Origin: Flavobacteriaceae bacterium
GTDB taxonomy: Bacteria > Bacteroidota > Bacteroidia > Flavobacteriales > Flavobacteriaceae
Assembly (NCBI GenBank): GCA_947373225.1
Contig: CANBWX010000004.1
Coordinates: 1 to 64,000, forward strand
DNA: 64,000 bases
Direction: 5' to 3'
Below, in pieces: positions 59,454 to 64,000 of the stretch. The notes beneath the pieces are model-generated. The model was given only the letters and a program-made list of their open reading frames with translations. It made no database searches and had not been told where the DNA came from. The position numbers and the translations under genes are program-made. Each line of letters opens with the position of its first letter. The first letter of the stretch is position 1.

Positions 59454-61736
59454 ATGAATAAGAATAGCAAAAGAAGAGAAGCACTTTTATACCACGCAAA
59501 ACCTACGCCTGGAAAAATTCAAGTAGTCCCAACCAAGAAATATGCCACTCAAAGAGATTTATCTTTGGCATATTCGCCAGGTGTTGCAGAGCCTTGTTTG
59601 GAAATTGCAAAAGATGTAAATAATGTTTATAAATATACAGCAAAAGGAAATTTAGTGGCTGTAATTAGTAACGGTACAGCCGTTTTAGGTCTTGGAGATA
59701 TTGGTCCAGAAGCTTCAAAACCAGTAATGGAAGGGAAAGGATTATTGTTTAAAATATTTGCCGGAATTGATGTATTCGATATTGAAATTGGAACTAAAGA
59801 TATTGAAGAATTTATTCAAACAGTAAAAAATATTGCACCAACTTTTGGAGGAATAAATCTTGAAGATATTAAAGCACCAGAATCTTTTGAAATAGAAAGA
59901 AGATTGGTCGAAGAATTGAATATTCCTGTAATGCACGATGATCAACACGGGACAGCTATTATTTCGTCGGCTGCTTTATTGAACGCATTAGAATTAGCAG
60001 ATAAAAAACCAGAAGATTTAAAAATGGTAGTTTCTGGTGCAGGATCAGCAGCGCTTGCCTGTGCTAACATGTATGTTTTGCTTGGGCTAAAGCTAGAAAA
60101 TATATTAATGTTTAACAGTAAAGGAGTTTTGACAAAAGACAATCCGTCATTATCTGTTCTACAGCAAAGATACGCCACAGACAAGAAACCAATGAGTCTT
60201 GAAGAAGCATTAGTAGATGCGGATGTTTTCTTGGGATTATCCTCAGGAGATATTATGACACCAAAAATGTTATTGGGAATGGCGAAAAATCCAATTGTTT
60301 TTGCCATGGCAAATCCAGATCCTGAAATTGATTATAATCTTGCTATTGCAACGCGTAAGGATGTAATCATGGCAACAGGAAGATCAGATCATCCTAATCA
60401 AGTAAACAATGTACTTGGTTTCCCTTATATTTTCCGTGGAGCTTTAGATGTTCGTGCTACAAAAATTAACGAAGCTATGAAAATGGCAGCTGTTAAAGCA
60501 ATTGCAGCTTTAGCCAAAGAACACGTTCCAGAGCAAGTGAATATTGCTTATGGTGCTACCAAATTGACTTTTGGAAGAGAATATATTATCCCGTCTCCAT
60601 TTGACCCAAGATTGATAACTGTTGTTGCGCCTGCTGTAGCAAAAGCAGCAATGGATTCAGGTGTGGCTCAAAATCCTATTCAGGATTGGAAAAAATATGA
60701 AGCCGAACTTTTAGATCGTATGGGTAACGATAATAAAATGGTTCGAATGATTACTGATAGGGCCAAAATGGATCCTAAACGAATTGTTTTTGCTGAAGCA
60801 GATCAACTAGATGTTCTTAAAGCAGCACAAGTTGTATTTGAAGAAGGAATTGGTTTCCCAATTTTATTAGGAAAAAAAGAAATTATTTTAGAATTGAAAA
60901 AAGAACTTGGTTTTGATGCTGATGTTGAGATTATTGACCCTAAAGTTAATGAAGAGGAATCAAGAAGAAATAGATTTGCAACAGCATTTTGGAAATCAAG
61001 AAAAAGAAGAGGAATCTCATTATATGACGCTCAAAATTTAATGAGAGAAAGAAATTATTTTGCTGCCATGATGGTCAACGAAGGTGAGGCAGATGCATTG
61101 GTAACAGGATATTCCAGAAGTTATCCGTCGGTTGTGAAACCAATTTTGCAACTTATTGATAAGGCAAAAGGAGCTTCTATTGTAGCTACTACAAATATGA
61201 TGATGACTGCCCGTGGTCCAATGTTTTTATCAGATACGGCAATTAATATAAATCCATCAGCAGATGATTTGGCAAAAATCGCCATTATGACTGCTAAAAC
61301 AGCAAAAATATTTGGAATAGAACCTGTAATTGCCATGGTGTCGTTCTCTAATTTTGGTTCTTCAACCAATGAAAGTGCATCAAAAGTAAGAGATGCTGTT
61401 GCTTATTTACATGAAAATTATCCGGATATGATTATTGATGGTGAAATTCAAGCTGATTTTGCTTTAAATCCAGAGATGTTAAAAGCAAAATTCCCTTTTT
61501 CTAAACTAGCTGGAAAAAAAGTAAACACCTTAATTTTTCCTAATCTTGAATCGGCAAATATTACTTATAAACTCTTGAAAGAATTAGATAAGGTAGATTC
61601 TATAGGTCCTATTATGTTGGGAATGGGAAAACCAGTTCACATATTTCAATTAGGAGCTAGTGTTGAAGAAATGGTAAATATGGCTGCAATTGCAGTTATT
61701 GATGCTCAAGGAAAAGAGAAGAAAAATAACAAATAG
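59454..61736 (+). CDS. maeB: NADP-dependent malic enzyme with phosphotransacetylase-like C-terminal domain
   Basis: N-terminal malic enzyme ([24 protein letters not shown]); C-terminal Pta-like domain. Confidence 0.96.
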   Translation: MNKNSKRREALLYHAKPTPGKIQVVPTKKYATQRDLSLAYSPGVAEPCLEIAKDVNNVYKYTAKGNLVAVISNGTAVLGLGDIGPEASKPVMEGKGLLFKIFAGIDVFDIEIGTKDIEEFIQTVKNIAPTFGGINLEDIKAPESFEIERRLVEELNIPVMHDDQHGTAIISSAALLNALELADKKPEDLKMVVSGAGSAALACANMYVLLGLKLENILMFNSKGVLTKDNPSLSVLQQRYATDKKPMSLEEALVDADVFLGLSSGDIMTPKMLLGMAKNPIVFAMANPDPEIDYNLAIATRKDVIMATGRSDHPNQVNNVLGFPYIFRGALDVRATKINEAMKMAAVKAIAALAKEHVPEQVNIAYGATKLTFGREYIIPSPFDPRLITVVAPAVAKAAMDSGVAQNPIQDWKKYEAELLDRMGNDNKMVRMITDRAKMDPKRIVFAEADQLDVLKAAQVVFEEGIGFPILLGKKEIILELKKELGFDADVEIIDPKVNEEESRRNRFATAFWKSRKRRGISLYDAQNLMRERNYFAAMMVNEGEADALVTGYSRSYPSVVKPILQLIDKAKGASIVATTNMMMTARGPMFLSDTAININPSADDLAKIAIMTAKTAKIFGIEPVIAMVSFSNFGSSTNESASKVRDAVAYLHENYPDMIIDGEIQADFALNPEMLKAKFPFSKLAGKKVNTLIFPNLESANITYKLLKELDKVDSIGPIMLGMGKPVHIFQLGASVEEMVNMAAIAVIDAQGKEKKNNK

Positions 61737-61826
61737 TAAAAATATTTAGATAATAAACATAACTTATATTGTTTCGTAAGATTCAATATAAGTTTTGTTA
61801 TATTTGAAAACATATAAATTAAATAG

Positions 61827-62408
61827 ATGATAGCACATTTACAAGGCCAATTAGTAGAAAAAACACCCACACAAGTTGTTATAGATTGTGGCGGCGTTGG
61901 GTATCATGTAAACATATCCTTGCATACTTATTCTTTGCTTCCATCTACTGATTTTATAAAGTTATATACACATCTTCAAATTAAAGAAGACGCCCATACT
62001 TTGTTTGGTTTTGTTGAAAAATCGGAAAGAGAAATTTTCAAAATGTTGCTGTCGGTTTCTGGTATTGGCGCCAGTATAGCTAGAACCATGTTGTCTTCAC
62101 TAGATCCGAAACAAATTACAAATGCAATTGCATCTGGTGATGTGGTTACAATTCAATCCATAAAAGGAATTGGTAGCAAAACCGCACAAAGAGTAATACT
62201 AGATTTAAAGGATAAAGTGTTAAAACTATACGATCTTGACGAAGTTTCGATGTCTCAAAACAATACAAATAGAGATGAAGCGTTATCTGCTTTGGAGGTT
62301 TTGGGTTTTGTTAGAAAGACCTCGGAAAGAGTTGTCGAAAAAATAATTAAAGAAAGTCCAGACGGTTCAGTAGAATATATTATTAAGCAAGCTTTAAAAA
62401 ATCTATAA
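61827..62408 (+). CDS. ruvA: Holliday junction branch migration protein RuvA
   Basis: MIAHLQGQLVEKTPTQVVIDCGGVGYHVNIS; LSVSGIGASIARTMLSS; IKGIGSKTAQRVILDLKDK. Confidence 0.98.
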   Translation: MIAHLQGQLVEKTPTQVVIDCGGVGYHVNISLHTYSLLPSTDFIKLYTHLQIKEDAHTLFGFVEKSEREIFKMLLSVSGIGASIARTMLSSLDPKQITNAIASGDVVTIQSIKGIGSKTAQRVILDLKDKVLKLYDLDEVSMSQNNTNRDEALSALEVLGFVRKTSERVVEKIIKESPDGSVEYIIKQALKNL

Positions 62409-62411
62409 AAG

Positions 62412-64000
62412 TTGGAAAAAAAGTACTTAGAAAAGACCCAATTCGTGTATAAAATTTATACAGTTTTAATGATTTTATTTTGCGGTTTTGTATCACAAGC
62501 CCAAATAAAACAAGTTGCTGTTGATACAGTTAAAACTGGTTTTTCTGTTGGAAAAATACAATTAAAAGATCCAAAAAGTATTCTTTCTGCTTATACTTAT
62601 GATCCAGATACTGACAGGTATATTTTCACAAATAAAGTCGGTGATTTTCCTATAAATTCCCCAGCTATTTTAACTCCAAAAGAATATCAAGCCTTAGTTT
62701 TGAAAGAATCAATGCGGACTTATTTCAAGAAAAAATTAGATGCAATTGATGGAAAAAAAGAGGGAAGTGAGGCTGCTAAAAAAGATTTATTGCCAAGATA
62801 TTATGTTAAATCAGGACTTTTTGAATCTGTTTTTGGAAGTAATACCATTGATGTAAAACCGACAGGATTTGTTGAAATGGATTTAGGGGCAAGGTATACA
62901 AAACAAGATAATCCTTCATTTTCACCCAGAAATAGAACTAATTTGTCTTTTGATTTTAGTCAAAGAATAAGCATGAGTTTGACAGGAAAAGTAGGAACTC
63001 GCCTAAGTGTAAATTTGAATTACGATACACAATCCACTTTTGCTTTTCAGAACTTAATGAAGCTTGCATATGCCCCATCGGAAGATGATATTATTCAAAA
63101 AATTGAAGTCGGAAATATTAATATGCCTTTGAATAGCACTTTGATTAAAGGAGCTCAAAGTTTGTTTGGAGTAAAAACTCAATTAAAATTTGGAAAAACT
63201 ACAATTACTGGTGTCTTTTCAGAACAAAAATCAAAAACAAAAAGTGTTGTTGCCCAAGGAGGCGGAACGGTTCAGGATTTCGATATATATGCACTTGATT
63301 ATGATAATGACAGGCATTATTTTCTTTCTCAGTACTTTAGGAATAAATATGATGCATCTCTAAAAAATTACCCTTTTATTGATAGTAGAGTTCAGATTTC
63401 TAGATTAGAAGTTTGGATTACCAATAAACAAAATCAAGTAAATACAACAACGGGTAATAACCTGCGTAATGTTATTGCACTTCAGGATTTAGGGGAAGGA
63501 CAATTATCAGGTTTGCAAAATAATGAGGTGGTAGTATTAGATCCTTCAACAGGAATGTTTAATAATCCAATAGATTCACCAGCGGATAATACAAATAATA
63601 AATATGATCCAGCCTTAATAAATGCAGGAACAGGTTTGTTGAATAAAAATATTCGTGAAATAGCGACTTCAAATTCAGGATTTAACGCAACCGTTAGTGA
63701 AGGACAGGATTATTCTAAGCTTGAAAATGCTCGAAAATTAACCGCAACCGAATATACTTTTAATGCTCAATTAGGATATATTTCGTTGCAACAACGATTA
63801 ACTAGCGATCAGGTTCTTGCTGTTGCCTATCAATATACCATTGGAGACAAGGTTTATCAAGTTGGAGAATTTGGTAGTGATGGTGTAAATGCTACTTTAG
63901 TAACAGGAAATGTCCAATCGAATCAAGCTATTATTACGCAAAGTTTAATATTAAAAATGCTAAAAAGTAGTTTGACCAATGTTAAAAATCCAGTTTGGAA
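62412..64000 (+). CDS. sprA: gliding motility / T9SS protein SprA, N-terminal part (3' truncated by window; absent from ORF track)
   Basis: Open from TTG 62412 to window end (529 codons + 2 nt): signal peptide LMILFCGFVSQAQ, then YYVKSGLFESVFGSNTIDVKPTGFVEMDLGARYTKQDNPSFSPRNR; downstream of ruvA. Confidence 0.92.
   Translation, partial: MEKKYLEKTQFVYKIYTVLMILFCGFVSQAQIKQVAVDTVKTGFSVGKIQLKDPKSILSAYTYDPDTDRYIFTNKVGDFPINSPAILTPKEYQALVLKESMRTYFKKKLDAIDGKKEGSEAAKKDLLPRYYVKSGLFESVFGSNTIDVKPTGFVEMDLGARYTKQDNPSFSPRNRTNLSFDFSQRISMSLTGKVGTRLSVNLNYDTQSTFAFQNLMKLAYAPSEDDIIQKIEVGNINMPLNSTLIKGAQSLFGVKTQLKFGKTTITGVFSEQKSKTKSVVAQGGGTVQDFDIYALDYDNDRHYFLSQYFRNKYDASLKNYPFIDSRVQISRLEVWITNKQNQVNTTTGNNLRNVIALQDLGEGQLSGLQNNEVVVLDPSTGMFNNPIDSPADNTNNKYDPALINAGTGLLNKNIREIATSNSGFNATVSEGQDYSKLENARKLTATEYTFNAQLGYISLQQRLTSDQVLAVAYQYTIGDKVYQVGEFGSDGVNATLVTGNVQSNQAIITQSLILKMLKSSLTNVKNPVW

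Noticed and set aside
1-64000. CRISPR arrays, prophage, intact IS elements, restriction-modification or toxin-antitoxin systems
   Set aside because: No regular direct repeats with spacers and no transposase, integrase, methylase or toxin ORFs were found.

Overview
The window is a chromosomal segment of a Flavobacterium-like Bacteroidota genome. It is AT-rich and compact, with TTG(-33)/TAnnTTTG(-7) promoter-like signals. Most of it is core genome: rplU-rpmA, cysK, ahcY, pnuC/NadR-DUF4301, a TPP-riboswitch-controlled TonB receptor, greA, the rplM-rpsI-rpsB-tsf operon, polA, a DUF2723 membrane protein, tRNA-Gln, rimP-nusA-infB, a GH63-like glucosidase with an SDR, the alternative complex III operon (actABCDEF) with coxB/coxA, ruvB, queG, an IgGFc-binding/DUF11-like surface protein, maeB, ruvA and the 5' part of sprA. 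I saw no CRISPR array, prophage or intact IS element. The most interesting material is intergenic. (1) A three-copy dispersed element has self-complementary flanks, apparent compensatory base changes and a variable central hairpin, in one copy made of another repeat. (2) Terminator-like hairpins lie just downstream of promoters in front of greA and rimP-nusA-infB, which suggests attenuation or autoregulation. (3) A TPP riboswitch has a possible anti-aptamer strand and a start-codon hairpin. (4) The rpsB leader has candidate mutually exclusive pairings. (5) Period-7 repeats occur inside coding sequences. (6) A NadR-DUF4301 fusion has its junction on an A7 tract. All calls come from reading the sequence; no searches were run.
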